A DNA stretch of 64,000 nt from Cytophagales bacterium (GCA_013297755.1 JAAFIH010000005.1:109188-173187); one strand, 5' to 3'; positions 44,458 through 55,104 are shown, counted from the stretch's first letter. The notes: generated from the letters alone by a model not told the origin. Numbers and translations are program-made.

Positions 44458-45990
44458 TTAGTTTTTTATACTCAGTGTAGATTTATCTAAGAAAATGTTT
44501 TTATATTTTGAGCTAGAGCCACTACCATTATAATTTTGGATATAACCCCCTTTGACTTGAGTTAGGTGTAATCCATGTGTAAAATAACTGGCCACATTTG
44601 GCCCCCAAGAAATATCAATATCTCTCATTTTTAAGTTCGTAATATTACTAACTAAAAATCCAGGAATGTCCGATTTGTAAATAGCTTGCTCTGGTTTTGC
44701 GGTTGGTCTCAAGTCTATATTGCCTCCATAGATACTATCAATGGAGCTTTTTTTAATTAAAAGTTGGCAGTTAGTAAATTGCACATTATCTAGTTTTCCA
44801 GGTTCATCGTTGTATACAACTACACCTGTTTCGGCTGTCATTTGTATGTTCGAGAATTGTATATTCTTGATGTATCCAACTGGGTTTTTAGCATTTTGGG
44901 CTATTACGCTTACATGTATAGGCTCGCCTTTGCCCCACCAACTTCCTTTGTGTAAACGGGTTTGAATAATGATATTTGAAAATTGTACATTTTCAATATT
45001 TGCAGTATCTCTTGCAAATACGCCTATACCACGATTTGAATCATAAATGACAATATTAGAAAAAATACAATTACGAATATGGTGTTCGCCATAGCCAACC
45101 CTTATACCTGCACTCCTTGATTGAAAAACGCAATTTGATACTACAATATTTTCAGAAAAATTGGTTAAATTACCCATTCGATTAGTTATAGAATCTGATT
45201 TTATTACTTCCCCATGCACACCTACCATATCATCAAATCCAGTTACGACCATGGCATCATCGCCACATCTTATATCACAATTACTTACTCTTACGTTTCT
45301 TGAATTTGTAAAATGAAGACCATCGCTATTGGGAACCAATAAGTTAGATTTTATAAAAACCCCTGATACTTCTACATTATCACAATTAGCAATTCTGGTT
45401 GTCCATTCTGGAGAATTGTTAAGGGTTACATCTTTTATTTTCACATTTTCGGACTTACTAATTACTATCAACATACCAGGTCTGAAACTGTATTTTATTG
45501 GCCCATCTTGCCATCCATACTTTGGATTTTGAAAATCAGCCCCTTGTCGAGTATATTTGGCTTCGCCACCACCGCCCAAATGTGGTTTTGTAGAATCAAA
45601 AAAGCATGTACCATTTCCGTTGATTTCGCCATTTCCTTCGATACTTATATTTTTACAATTATTGGCAATGATAAGTCCATATCTACGGCCATTTACTTTA
45701 TCATAATCGCTTGTATCAGCACTGCCTAGTAAAACAGCTCCATTATCTAAATATAAAGTTACATTCGATAATAAGTGAATAGTGCCACTTCTAAAAACAC
45801 CTTTAGGGATTTTGACAATTCCTCCACCATATTTATGGCAATCCACAATGGCTCTATTGATGGCTTTTGTATTCATTTTAGATGAATCAGAACGAGCTCC
45901 ATAATCTAAAATGCTATACATAAATTTTCTACGTTGTTTACAACTTAGTACAACCAATAAAATGAAGACAAGACTAAATAATTTTTTCAT
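44458..45990 (-). CDS. GH28 family (polygalacturonase-like) lipoprotein
   Basis: 510 aa. Lipoprotein signal with C17 (LLVVLSC). N-terminal block YSILDYGARSDSSKMNTKAI and SGTIHLLSNVTLYLDNGAVL are typical of GH28, followed by a right-handed beta-helix. Catalytic acids: N221-S-D223 (NSDGLHF) and D244-D245 (RCGDDAMV). The usual GHG histidine block is replaced by SAGIRVGYGEHH, so the exact specificity may be unusual. It would cleave pectin-like or other uronate-containing polysaccharides at the cell surface or in the periplasm. Single gene; no SusCD pair nearby. Confidence 0.85.
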   Translation of the reverse strand: MKKLFSLVFILLVVLSCKQRRKFMYSILDYGARSDSSKMNTKAINRAIVDCHKYGGGIVKIPKGVFRSGTIHLLSNVTLYLDNGAVLLGSADTSDYDKVNGRRYGLIIANNCKNISIEGNGEINGNGTCFFDSTKPHLGGGGEAKYTRQGADFQNPKYGWQDGPIKYSFRPGMLIVISKSENVKIKDVTLNNSPEWTTRIANCDNVEVSGVFIKSNLLVPNSDGLHFTNSRNVRVSNCDIRCGDDAMVVTGFDDMVGVHGEVIKSDSITNRMGNLTNFSENIVVSNCVFQSRSAGIRVGYGEHHIRNCIFSNIVIYDSNRGIGVFARDTANIENVQFSNIIIQTRLHKGSWWGKGEPIHVSVIAQNAKNPVGYIKNIQFSNIQMTAETGVVVYNDEPGKLDNVQFTNCQLLIKKSSIDSIYGGNIDLRPTAKPEQAIYKSDIPGFLVSNITNLKMRDIDISWGPNVASYFTHGLHLTQVKGGYIQNYNGSGSSSKYKNIFLDKSTLSIKN

Positions 45991-46055
45991 ACTTTTTTTT
46001 AGTAAAACTAATAAATATAAATAATAAAAAAAATATAAACTGATGATTTATTTCT

Positions 46056-49000
46056 TTATAAAATAAGCTCAAAAGCAACAAAAAAGGTAGTTCCTTGCCC
46101 AATTTTGCTCTCAAACCAAACAGAACCTTGCATTTGTTCCATTCCTTTTTTGACAACTGCCAAGCCAATACCAGAGCCTGTATTTTTGGTACTAAAATTA
46201 GGTTGAAACACATTAGAATAGTTGATAGGCAATATACCCTCGCCATTATCAGAAACAGATAATATTACCTTTTGGTCTATTATTTTTAAACGAATTTGTA
46301 TCAATATTTCTGGTTTATTAGATGCAGATTCTATACCATTCAAAATAAGATTTATCAAAATTCTATTTAATAAATTTTTGTCTGCAATTATACTAAAATT
46401 ATCATTTTTGTAATCAAATTTTATTACTACATTTTCGTAAGATTCGTATAATCTAATAGCACTTTCTACTTCATATTTTAAGTCTAAAGACTCCATTTGT
46501 AAAATAGGCATTTTGCTAAAAGTAGAAAACGAATTAGAAATTTCGTTTAATTTTTCTATTTGAAAAAGCACATTTTCGGATGTATGTTTTATCAAATGGA
46601 TGTCTACATTTATATCTAAACGCCTCAACATATTCTGAAGTGAAAGTTTCATGGGAGTGAGAGGATTTTTGATTTCGTGTGCTACTTGTTTGGCCATTTC
46701 GTGCCAAGCCATTTCTTTTTGGTTGGTGGCTAGCATTTGTTTGCTTTCGTTTAGCTTTACCAGCATATAATTATATTCATTTACCAAAAGACCAATCTCA
46801 TCGTCTCCTTTGTAGTTTAGTGGTAGATTGTTTTCTTCTAAACTTACTTTTTTAATTCTATCAGTAAGCATCACCAGCGGCACTGTAAGAAACCTAGAAA
46901 TGATAAAAGTAATGCACAAAAAAAGAATAAACAACACGCAAAATACATTTAACACAGTTTTGAGAACATAAATTATTTTTTTTGAAAGCTCTTCAGTAGA
47001 ATTATAAAAAGGCACAGATACTATGGCCAAAAGACGCCCATCTTTGTAAGATTTTACTGGATGATACACACTTTTAAAAGCAATATTTTCGTATTTTTCT
47101 TGTGCAATAACTGTACTTTCTGATTGTTTAAAAATGCTATTTAGCACATTTTTATCCATATTTTTTGACAAATTTCCCTTTTCAAATAATTGTGATATAG
47201 TAGAATAAACAAGTTTGCCATTGGTAGCAAAAATACTTATATCCAATTGTAGTATGCCCGAAACTTGATCTACTTTAAGCTGCAATTCTTGTTGATTTTC
47301 TATATAATTATTACTTAAATCATCGTACAAATAGTTTGAAACCTTTTTTGAATTTTCAATATAAGTTTCTTCCATATCGGATTTGTACAAAAAATTAATG
47401 ATTATAAAAACCGAAATACTACATATAATCAAGGGTAGAAAAAATGATAAATGCACAAATAACTGTATTTTGGTAGACAAAGTAGTAGATATTTGCTTGT
47501 ATTTATAATAAAGTGTATTGACAAGTATATATAAAGAAAGTACAAAAAATAGAATTGAAAAATAGAATGAATAATTTGAAATAAATGTAAGTGCCGTGAA
47601 AGCATCCATAGAGATTAAGATGTTTTCTGTGTCAGAGATAGCAGAAAAATAATAATATTTTCCATCTATTACTTTACCAGTGCCAATGTCGGTTTTGAAA
47701 TTGTCGCTTAATGTGCCAAATTGGTTCAGCAATGCCACATCAACGTAAGAACTCGAATATAATACATCGTTTAAATAAAGTGCATAAGCATAGTTGTAGT
47801 TCAATTCTTTGTTTTTTCTAAAGTACAATTCGTTGAATATGCTATTAGGAATTAATTTACGAAGTTTAAATTCGTACATAATCCAACCTATTTTCTTTTG
47901 TGAGGAATCTAAAATTGGTCTAGTTGCAAAATAACCAGGTAAGTTTATGTCAATTTTATATAAATTTTTAAAATTTGTTTTTAATGATTTCTTTTTAAAT
48001 CCTTTATCGATACTAATAAAATTTTTGCTGCCTTCGTTGAGTATGTTTTTTCCATTTTTATCAAAGTAGTATTTTTTTATTTCATACCTGTCATACAATT
48101 CATTATAGGTTTTAATCATAAATTCATTGTGGAGTTTTTGTAACGAATCCTCGCTATATTGCAAAACTTTTTGGGGCATTATTTTTGCGATTGAATCCAT
48201 AAATTCTGTAATATAAATTTGATCTTTGTTGGGTTGGCTTCTGCTTATACTAATAGTAAGTTTTTTGGCTCTTGATGCTCTTTTTAGATATTCTACTTTG
48301 TATAGGGCTGTTGTTATAATAATTACTGAAAAAGATAGATAGATAAATAAATAAAAATAAGTGATATATCTTACTCTATAGATAGTATTGGGAAACTTAA
48401 AATATAGTATAAAAACAAAAAACAATCCATGTAACAAAGCTAGAGAAAACCAACCCCTGCCAGAACCAAGTGTCATTATAAAAGAAATAGTAAGGGTAAT
48501 AATTACTATAAATAACACATTATTTTTTTCAAAAATTGAGTTTGGTTTTGAAAGATAACTAGAGACTACTTTATTATAAACATTGTAGTAAGATATAGTA
48601 AATAATAAAATTAATATTATATACATATACGATTGATAATTAAATCTAAGAATATCATCAATGCCAATATAAATGTTTGGAATTTTAAAAATGACAACTA
48701 TTGATTTGAAATAAAAATAGGTAAGCAATATAGCCACAATTAAATAAAGACTATATGCAAGCATCTCATTTTTGATTTTATCATAAAACTTAAATTTAAT
48801 GCCTTGATAATCAATACATTGTAGCATTGTATATACACAAATTATTATGTTTAAGTACAATAAATGTGTATTAAAATCATTTAATTTATAGCAAATGAAA
48901 GTATTAAAAAGCGTATAAAAAACATTAATTATCCACTTTTGACTAGTAATATTTTTTGTATAAAATAAATTATTGAAAAAGACTATAAATACAGCATTGA

Positions 49001-49160
49001 AACAAAAAATAAATAATAAAATAATATCAATATTTACATTAAATTTTTGCGACAAAACTGCATGGTTATAACTGATCAAAAAAAGTAATATTGATATTAA
49101 GATATTTCCAATCCAAGGCAATAATTTATTTCCCATTCCAATAAATTTCGTTATTATCAT
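46056..49160 (-). CDS. NtrY-like membrane sensor histidine kinase
   Basis: 1034 aa. About a dozen membrane helices in the first half (7TM-like N-terminal block about 10-305 and further pairs at about 545-570 and 585-610), extracytoplasmic regions between them, a HAMP segment (about 745-795), then HisKA with H828 (MAKQVAHEIKNPLTPMKLSL) and a complete HATPase (NLILNGIESASNK, DNGEGI, GSGIGLAVVKKG). The NPLTPMKLS motif is the NtrY/PilS-like signature. It overlaps the end of recQ by 35 bp (or 11 bp if M9 at 49136 is the start). No response regulator is adjacent. Confidence 0.88.
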   Translation of the reverse strand: MIITKFIGMGNKLLPWIGNILISILLFLISYNHAVLSQKFNVNIDIILLFIFCFNAVFIVFFNNLFYTKNITSQKWIINVFYTLFNTFICYKLNDFNTHLLYLNIIICVYTMLQCIDYQGIKFKFYDKIKNEMLAYSLYLIVAILLTYFYFKSIVVIFKIPNIYIGIDDILRFNYQSYMYIILILLFTISYYNVYNKVVSSYLSKPNSIFEKNNVLFIVIITLTISFIMTLGSGRGWFSLALLHGLFFVFILYFKFPNTIYRVRYITYFYLFIYLSFSVIIITTALYKVEYLKRASRAKKLTISISRSQPNKDQIYITEFMDSIAKIMPQKVLQYSEDSLQKLHNEFMIKTYNELYDRYEIKKYYFDKNGKNILNEGSKNFISIDKGFKKKSLKTNFKNLYKIDINLPGYFATRPILDSSQKKIGWIMYEFKLRKLIPNSIFNELYFRKNKELNYNYAYALYLNDVLYSSSYVDVALLNQFGTLSDNFKTDIGTGKVIDGKYYYFSAISDTENILISMDAFTALTFISNYSFYFSILFFVLSLYILVNTLYYKYKQISTTLSTKIQLFVHLSFFLPLIICSISVFIIINFLYKSDMEETYIENSKKVSNYLYDDLSNNYIENQQELQLKVDQVSGILQLDISIFATNGKLVYSTISQLFEKGNLSKNMDKNVLNSIFKQSESTVIAQEKYENIAFKSVYHPVKSYKDGRLLAIVSVPFYNSTEELSKKIIYVLKTVLNVFCVLFILFLCITFIISRFLTVPLVMLTDRIKKVSLEENNLPLNYKGDDEIGLLVNEYNYMLVKLNESKQMLATNQKEMAWHEMAKQVAHEIKNPLTPMKLSLQNMLRRLDINVDIHLIKHTSENVLFQIEKLNEISNSFSTFSKMPILQMESLDLKYEVESAIRLYESYENVVIKFDYKNDNFSIIADKNLLNRILINLILNGIESASNKPEILIQIRLKIIDQKVILSVSDNGEGILPINYSNVFQPNFSTKNTGSGIGLAVVKKGMEQMQGSVWFESKIGQGTTFFVAFELIL

Positions 49161-51027
49161 TTATTCCTAAAATTTCTGCATCAAGTGCATTTTTGAGCCA
49201 ATCTGCAAATTCGTTGTCGTTGATACCAAAAAACATTGTTTTTAGTTGAGATGCAGTATAGTTTTGGGTTTTTATTTGCTCAATTACTGGCGAAAATTTA
49301 TCATTATTTATTATTTTTTTATTACTAATACAAACATCACAAACTCCACAGTTTTCATCGTTTATCTCGTCTAAATATTCTAACAGTATTTTGCTTCTAC
49401 ATCTTTTTTTATTCGTAATAAACGACTCAACAGCATCTGATTTTTTTTGAGCTGTATTTTTTCTATCTAAATACAACTTGTTGCTAAAAGGAAACTGTTT
49501 TTGGGTATATCTTTCAGTAAGAAATATAATTTGAGGAAAACTTTTTTGAGGCTTGTATACCAACACATTAGCTACATTTAGAAACCTAAGCAATGCTTTT
49601 GTATTTTCTACATCTGTCCCTATTTTCTTACTTAAATGATACTCATTTATAAGTACAAAATCTGTGTATGCAGCTCCACCTACTTGTCGTAATATTTCTT
49701 TGATGGGTGCATCATATTTGGCGTTAGACATCTGAAATTGATATGTAGCAGTCCTATCAGGTATATATATTTTTGATGGGCTGTAATAATCTTCTGAATA
49801 AGTAATAAATCCCTGATTTTCTATGTGTTTTAGCGAATTGTATAGTAATATTTTATCTGTTTTATATTTTTCAGAAAACACATCTATATCAAAATCATAC
49901 CCCTCAGATTGGTAACCACCAGAGGCTATTTGATAGTGATTTGCCAATTGAAAATACGTTTGTTTTACGGCTTCTACATCAGGGAATCTTTTTTCTAACG
50001 ATTTTTTATACTCATCCAAGTCTTGTGCATTGAATATCACAACTGAGTAAGATTTATTCAAATCTCTACCTGCTCTACCTGCTTCTTGGTAGTAGGCTTC
50101 TATTGATTCTGGTATATCCAAATGTATAACCAAGCGAACATCTGGTTTGTCTATACCCATGCCAAATGCGTTTGTGGCTACAATCACTCTGCATTTGTTT
50201 TGCATCCATGCTTTTTGTTTGGCATTACGCTCTTCAAAAGTCAATCCTGCATGATAAAAAGTGGCACTTATGCCCGATTTTTGAAGCCAATCAGCAATAA
50301 TGGTTGTTTTTTTTCGGCTTCTAACATAAATAATTGCTGTTCCTGGTATTCTGCGAAATATATCTAAGCACTTGTTTAGTTTATTTTCGATATACAATAC
50401 CATGTAAGAAATATTATTTCTTTTAAAACTTTGTTTAAATATTTTAGGTTGATTTAATCGTAATATTTCTGCAATTTCAATTTGAACTTTTGTTGTAGCA
50501 GTGGCCGTAAGTGCTACAATTTGGCACTTGGGCAATAGTGTTTTTAGGTCGCTTAATTTTAGGTAAGAAGGCCTAAAATCATGCCCCCATTGAGAAATAC
50601 AGTGGGCCTCGTCAATAGCAATGATTTGAATATTAAATTTATGTAAGTTTTTTCTAAAACTTTCGCTTTCTAGCCTTTCTGGAGAAGTGTATATAAACCT
50701 GTAAACACCTTTTTTGCAATTTTCTATCAGCAACTCAGTTTCTGTGGGGTGCAATCCAGATTCAAAAAAAAGAGCAGGAATATCTCTTTTGGTGAGTTGC
50801 TCTACTTGATCTTTCATGAGTGCAATCAAAGGGCTCACTACAAGGCAAATTTTATTGAGAGCAAGTGAAGGTGCCTGAAAACATATACTTTTGCCGCCAC
50901 CTGTAGGTAGCAAAGCCAATACATCGTGGCCGTGGGCAACGGCATCTACTACATCAGTCTGCACAGGCCTGAAAGCATGGTGCCCCCAGTATTTTTTAAG
51001 TGTTTCGAGCAAGATTTGTGTGTACAT
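49126..51027 (-). CDS. recQ: ATP-dependent DNA helicase RecQ
   Basis: 633 aa. Walker A PTGGGKS with K46, DEAH box at 139-142 (IAIDEAHCISQWGHDFRPSY), motif VI QEAGRAGRD, then the RecQ zinc-binding module (CRSKILLEYLDE...CGVCDVC) and a short C-terminal region without a clear HRDC domain. A 3'-5' helicase for recombination and fork repair. Bacteroidota often carry more than one RecQ, so this may be the shorter paralogue. Its last codons overlap the NtrY-like kinase gene. Confidence 0.95.
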   Translation of the reverse strand: MYTQILLETLKKYWGHHAFRPVQTDVVDAVAHGHDVLALLPTGGGKSICFQAPSLALNKICLVVSPLIALMKDQVEQLTKRDIPALFFESGLHPTETELLIENCKKGVYRFIYTSPERLESESFRKNLHKFNIQIIAIDEAHCISQWGHDFRPSYLKLSDLKTLLPKCQIVALTATATTKVQIEIAEILRLNQPKIFKQSFKRNNISYMVLYIENKLNKCLDIFRRIPGTAIIYVRSRKKTTIIADWLQKSGISATFYHAGLTFEERNAKQKAWMQNKCRVIVATNAFGMGIDKPDVRLVIHLDIPESIEAYYQEAGRAGRDLNKSYSVVIFNAQDLDEYKKSLEKRFPDVEAVKQTYFQLANHYQIASGGYQSEGYDFDIDVFSEKYKTDKILLYNSLKHIENQGFITYSEDYYSPSKIYIPDRTATYQFQMSNAKYDAPIKEILRQVGGAAYTDFVLINEYHLSKKIGTDVENTKALLRFLNVANVLVYKPQKSFPQIIFLTERYTQKQFPFSNKLYLDRKNTAQKKSDAVESFITNKKRCRSKILLEYLDEINDENCGVCDVCISNKKIINNDKFSPVIEQIKTQNYTASQLKTMFFGINDNEFADWLKNALDAEILGINDNNEIYWNGK

Positions 51028-51160
51028 GATAGATTTCTCTTCATTTTAGTACATATATACGCACAAAATTTTTATCTATTATCAATTTTTAATTTTAAAA
51101 TACATTAATTTTCAATTTTTTAAAATAAATACAAGTAAACTTATGTTTCATTTTTTTCAT

Positions 51161-51168
51161 TACATTTG
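51161..51168 (+). promoter_or_regulatory. -7 box of nusB
   Basis: TACATTTG, matching TAnnTTTG. It covers the TTG at 51166 that opens the longest frame, so translation must begin downstream, at ATG 51190. Confidence 0.55.
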
Positions 51169-51189
51169 CAAAAAAGTTCTTTTTCATTT

Positions 51190-52317
51190 ATGATAAACAG
51201 ACGAATCATTAGAGGCAAAGTTATGCAACAATTATATGCTTTTAGCATTTGCAAAGAAGCAAATATTTTGTTGGCAAAAGACGAAATTACAGCATTTTTT
51301 AAACCAAACCTCAATTCTGTTGAGCCTCAAGACACACAAAATTTGGAGGGATTATCTAAATTGACTTTACTACATTTGGACGAATATTTAAAAAGTTTTG
51401 AAAAAAATAATACCGAAAACTTACCAAAAGAAGTATATATTTGCTTTGATAAAGCCTTAGAATTGCTCCAAAATGCAAACAAAGCCGATAAAAATCATAT
51501 CTTAAAATCACTTTTACAAGAGTGTGAAAACATACAAAATCATTATTTATTATTGTTGGCTATTTTAATAGAAGTTGCAAATATTCTCCATGATATTAAA
51601 AAAATAAGCAACATTAAAAACAACATTTTTATAGTAGCTTTACAAAACAATTCTTACTTACAACAAGAAATTGTAAAAAAGAATCTTACCCTCGTAGATT
51701 CGCCTTTTATTACTACTGATATTATTAATAAATTACTTTTAGACGATGTTTATAAACATTATACTTTGGCTCAGTCGAATAGTATAGAAATGGAACGAGA
51801 ATTTATTTTGTATTTATTACGAAATATAATTTTGAAAAACGAACAGTTAAACGAATTTTTTAGTGAAATAGATTATAACTGGGACGATAACAGAGCTTAT
51901 ATAAAAGATATGGCTTGCGATACTCTCAAAAATATGCCACCAACAGGCGATATACCCTTTAGCTCAATCTCTAAAAACTGGCAGGATGACAAAGAATTTT
52001 TGGTGTTACTATACAACAAATGTATTGAAAATGATACTCTAGCAGAAAACTATATTAAGCCAAAATTACATAATTGGGACATCGAAAGACTCACCTCAAC
52101 TGATGCTTTAATGATGAAAATGTGTATTGTAGAAATGATAGAATTTTCGGGTATTCCTACTAAAGTCAGCCTTAACGAATACATAGATTTATCAAAAAAA
52201 TATAGTTCTCTAAAAAGTAAATCAATTATCAATGGCGTATTGGAAACAATATCTAAAGAATTGATTAGCAATGGCACTATAAAAAAATCGGGACGAGGAT
52301 TGATTGATAATAAATAA
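51190..52317 (+). CDS. nusB: transcription antitermination factor NusB, extended Bacteroidota form
   Basis: 375 aa from ATG 51190. The start is set by the conserved MINRRIIRGKVMQQLYAF and by the promoter box at 51161, which excludes the longer frame. The C-terminal third is the classical NusB helical fold (DIERLTSTDALMMKMCIVEM, PTKVSLNEYIDLSKKYSS, SIINGVLETI). The 200 extra N-terminal residues are typical of this phylum. NusB binds BoxA RNA with S10 in rRNA antitermination. The cvfB-like gene follows 5 bp later. Confidence 0.92.
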   Translation: MINRRIIRGKVMQQLYAFSICKEANILLAKDEITAFFKPNLNSVEPQDTQNLEGLSKLTLLHLDEYLKSFEKNNTENLPKEVYICFDKALELLQNANKADKNHILKSLLQECENIQNHYLLLLAILIEVANILHDIKKISNIKNNIFIVALQNNSYLQQEIVKKNLTLVDSPFITTDIINKLLLDDVYKHYTLAQSNSIEMEREFILYLLRNIILKNEQLNEFFSEIDYNWDDNRAYIKDMACDTLKNMPPTGDIPFSSISKNWQDDKEFLVLLYNKCIENDTLAENYIKPKLHNWDIERLTSTDALMMKMCIVEMIEFSGIPTKVSLNEYIDLSKKYSSLKSKSIINGVLETISKELISNGTIKKSGRGLIDNK

Positions 52318-52322
52318 ACATA

Positions 52323-53156
52323 ATGATAAGAATTGGAAAAATAAATAGATTAAGGGTAGTAAAATTTGTAGAATTTGGCTTATATCTTACTGATGAGTCA
52401 CTTTCGCTAGAAATTTTGTTGCCTCTAAAATATGTTCCATCTGGCACCGAAATAGACGAATGGCTGACTGTGTTTGTGTACAACGATAGCGAAAACAGAC
52501 CCATTGCTACTACCCTAGAACCTTATGCTGAAATTGGAGATTTTGCTTTTTTAAAAGTTGTAGATGTTACCGAAATGGGTGCCTTTTTGGATTTGGGCGT
52601 AGCCAAAGATGTATTTATTTCTTTTAAGGAACAATCACAAAAAATGGAAAAAGGCAATAGCTATGTTGTGTATTTATATTTAGATAATATTACTAATCGA
52701 ATTACTGGTAGTAGCAAATGGACAAAATTTGTTAACCCTGAATTTCCACCTTTCGTGGTGGGAGAGGCCGTGAATTTACTTATAGCCGAATCTACTGATT
52801 TGGGTTTTAAGGCCATCATAAATAATTCTTATTTGGGCTTGATTTATCATAACGAAATATTTGAAAAGTTACAAACTGGCGATATCAAACAGGGGTATAT
52901 CAAGAAAATAAGAGAAGAAAATAAAATAGATTTGGCCCTACAACTGCCTGGATATAAGCAAATTAAAAACTCAACAAACATTATTATCGAAAAACTACAT
53001 GCTCATAATGGCATTTTAAATTTTGGAGATAAATCTACACCAGAGCAAATCTATGACAACTTTGGCGTAAGCAAAAAAGTGTTTAAAAAAATGATTGGTG
53101 CCCTGTACCAAGAACGAATTATTGATATTAGTAATAATCAAATTAAATTATTATAA
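52323..53156 (+). CDS. cvfB: S1-like RNA-binding protein of the CvfB family
   Basis: 277 aa. Three S1-like OB domains (MIRIGKINRLRVVKFVEFGLYL; FAFLKVVDVTEMGAFLDLGVAKDVFIS; EAVNLLIAESTDLGFKAIINNSYLGLIYHNEIF) and a C-terminal winged helix (TPEQIYDNFGVSKKVFKKMIGALY), the CvfB/YitL architecture. CvfB binds RNA and affects virulence and translation-linked processes in staphylococci; its role here is unknown. It is 5 bp after nusB and likely co-transcribed. Confidence 0.88.
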   Translation: MIRIGKINRLRVVKFVEFGLYLTDESLSLEILLPLKYVPSGTEIDEWLTVFVYNDSENRPIATTLEPYAEIGDFAFLKVVDVTEMGAFLDLGVAKDVFISFKEQSQKMEKGNSYVVYLYLDNITNRITGSSKWTKFVNPEFPPFVVGEAVNLLIAESTDLGFKAIINNSYLGLIYHNEIFEKLQTGDIKQGYIKKIREENKIDLALQLPGYKQIKNSTNIIIEKLHAHNGILNFGDKSTPEQIYDNFGVSKKVFKKMIGALYQERIIDISNNQIKLL

Positions 53157-53700
53157 GTAAGAATTTATTGTATTTACAATTATTTATTTTATGTTTTTTT
53201 TAAAACTTATTAGACCATACTATACAACTATGTAGTTTCTGTATAAAAACTAAAACTTGAAAATATGACTCTGCTTATATTAATTCAATACTTGCAAAAA
53301 GTCTTAAATCAAAAGAAATAAGACTAAAAAAACTTTGTTTAAAATATGGAATATCATGGCAAGAACTAAGCAATTTGTAGTGTAATGCAGAAATCTTTGA
53401 TTTGAAAAATACTAAAAATCTAATTATATTTTGTATTAAAAAGTCAAATTTGTGCCATTATTTATAACAATAGACCTGAAAGGAAATAAGTTTAAAAAAT
53501 AGAGTAATCTTAGTAAGATTTGTATGATAGAGATATATAGATTTAATACTTTTGTTGTGCTAAATTATATAGAACATTTTGGTTTTTTATTAATGATATT
53601 TTTAAAAAAAATATGCTAAAATTGCTAATTTTGTGTTACTAAATTATTAAGTTTTATATATCGTTCGTACTTTTACAAACAAAATTATACATTTACATCA
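53157..53700. other. gene-free stretch with a possible gene scrap
   Basis: 544 bp. A 39-codon start-less frame (53261-53380, plus) has protein-like composition (SLKSKEIRLKKLCLKYGISW) and may be the end of a lost gene. A hairpin AGTCTTA/TAAGACT at 53301-53326 lies within it. No RNA gene seen. Confidence 0.35.
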
Positions 53701-55029
53701 ATGAATAACATTCGAACATCTTTTTGCTTCCTAATAATATCACTTAGTAGTTTATTTGGACAAATAAAATATACTATTTCTGGCAAGTTTACCAATATGC
53801 CCGCCTCAACAAAGGTATATCTATATGAATATTTTGGTACAAATTATCTATTAAAAGATTCAACTATTGCCAAAAATGGCAATTTTTTGTTCTCTCCCAA
53901 AACGAGTTATGCACGTGGATTTTATCAAATTGGCGAAAACACCCAAAACTCGTCAATAATGATAGTAGCCAACGAAAATTTAGAGCTTACTGGAGATTGG
54001 AAAAACATACGTGAAAGTATTAAAATTACGAATTCTTTAGAAAATACCTATTTTTCTTCATTGATTCAATCAAATATGGCAATTCAAAAAATATCAAAAA
54101 AAGCTGAAGAGTTGGCACCCATGAAAGAAACCAATCCTATGCTTTTTAATATTGAAATGTATAAAGTTCAAAAAAAATATGATTCTGTAAACACAAATCA
54201 ATTAAAAATGAAAACTGAGGTGTTGCAACTACAAACAAATTTGTATTTTTCAAAAGTATTAAAAATGTTTGAAATACCAGAAAATATAGAGAAATCAAAA
54301 TTTTTCAGCTCAGACGAACTATCAGATAGCGAGTACGCTCGTGGTGATATGCTCAATAATAAGATTTCGTTTTATATGCAAAAATTTGGCGGCAAATCTG
54401 AAGAAACTTACAAAGCCGAATCCGAAAATTTGGTCATTCAATTTAAAGACAAATCCAAAAATCGAGAACTAGCCCATATTGTGGCCCTTTCGCTACAAAT
54501 GCAAAATGGGATGCAACCCTCTAAAAAAGCAATTCAAAAAGCTCAAACTGAATACCCAAATAGCAAACAAATAAAAGATTTGATAGCACAAATGCCCAAA
54601 GGCGAACCTCAAGTAGGCGATGTGGCCTCAGAAATTGCTCTAAGAGATGCTAATGACGAGCTTTTTAAATTGAGTTCGCTCAAAGGAAAATATGTGTTGA
54701 TAGACTTTTGGGCTTCGTGGTGTGGCCCCTGTAGGCAAGAAAACCCCAACGTAGTTAGGGTATATAATAAATACAAAGACAAAGGGTTCACTATATTAAG
54801 TGTGTCGTTAGACAATACCAAAGAGCGTTGGTTGGGAGCCATACAGCAAGATGCACTTGCTTGGCCCTATCATGTGTCAGACCTTAAAGGCTGGCAATCT
54901 GAAGCTGCTGCTTTGTATGCAGTTAGAGGAATACCTGCCACATTTTTGATTGATAAAAATGGCGTAATTATAGCAAAAAACTTGCGTGGAGAGGCTTTGG
55001 AGAATAAATTGGCAGAACTATTACCCTAA
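53701..55029 (+). CDS. TlpA/ResA-like thiol-disulfide oxidoreductase with DUF4369
   Basis: 442 aa. Signal peptide at 1-20 (SLSSLFGQ). A DUF4369-like beta domain (about 21-120: YTISGKFTNMPASTKVYLYEYFG), a helical middle, and a C-terminal thioredoxin fold (about 300-442) with FWASWCGPCRQENP; the redox cysteines are C341 and C344 and cis-Pro is in GIPATFLID. Periplasmic reduction of thiols, for example in cytochrome c maturation or envelope stress. It precedes the OmpR-type regulator by 75 bp. Confidence 0.9.
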   Translation: MNNIRTSFCFLIISLSSLFGQIKYTISGKFTNMPASTKVYLYEYFGTNYLLKDSTIAKNGNFLFSPKTSYARGFYQIGENTQNSSIMIVANENLELTGDWKNIRESIKITNSLENTYFSSLIQSNMAIQKISKKAEELAPMKETNPMLFNIEMYKVQKKYDSVNTNQLKMKTEVLQLQTNLYFSKVLKMFEIPENIEKSKFFSSDELSDSEYARGDMLNNKISFYMQKFGGKSEETYKAESENLVIQFKDKSKNRELAHIVALSLQMQNGMQPSKKAIQKAQTEYPNSKQIKDLIAQMPKGEPQVGDVASEIALRDANDELFKLSSLKGKYVLIDFWASWCGPCRQENPNVVRVYNKYKDKGFTILSVSLDNTKERWLGAIQQDALAWPYHVSDLKGWQSEAAALYAVRGIPATFLIDKNGVIIAKNLRGEALENKLAELLP

Positions 55030-55104
55030 GTTAAATCAATCTGTTGCTGAAGGATTAAAAAAATATTGGTAATAAAATTAATATATTAATAAAAATAAGC
55101 AAAG

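Noticed and set aside
51166..51189. TTG start giving NusB eight extra residues
   Set aside because: The TTG lies within the TACATTTG promoter box, and homologues begin at MxNRRIxRxKVMQ.
53261..53380. Protein-like 39-codon frame without a start
   Set aside because: Possible gene remnant, but no start, no family and no conserved end could be shown.
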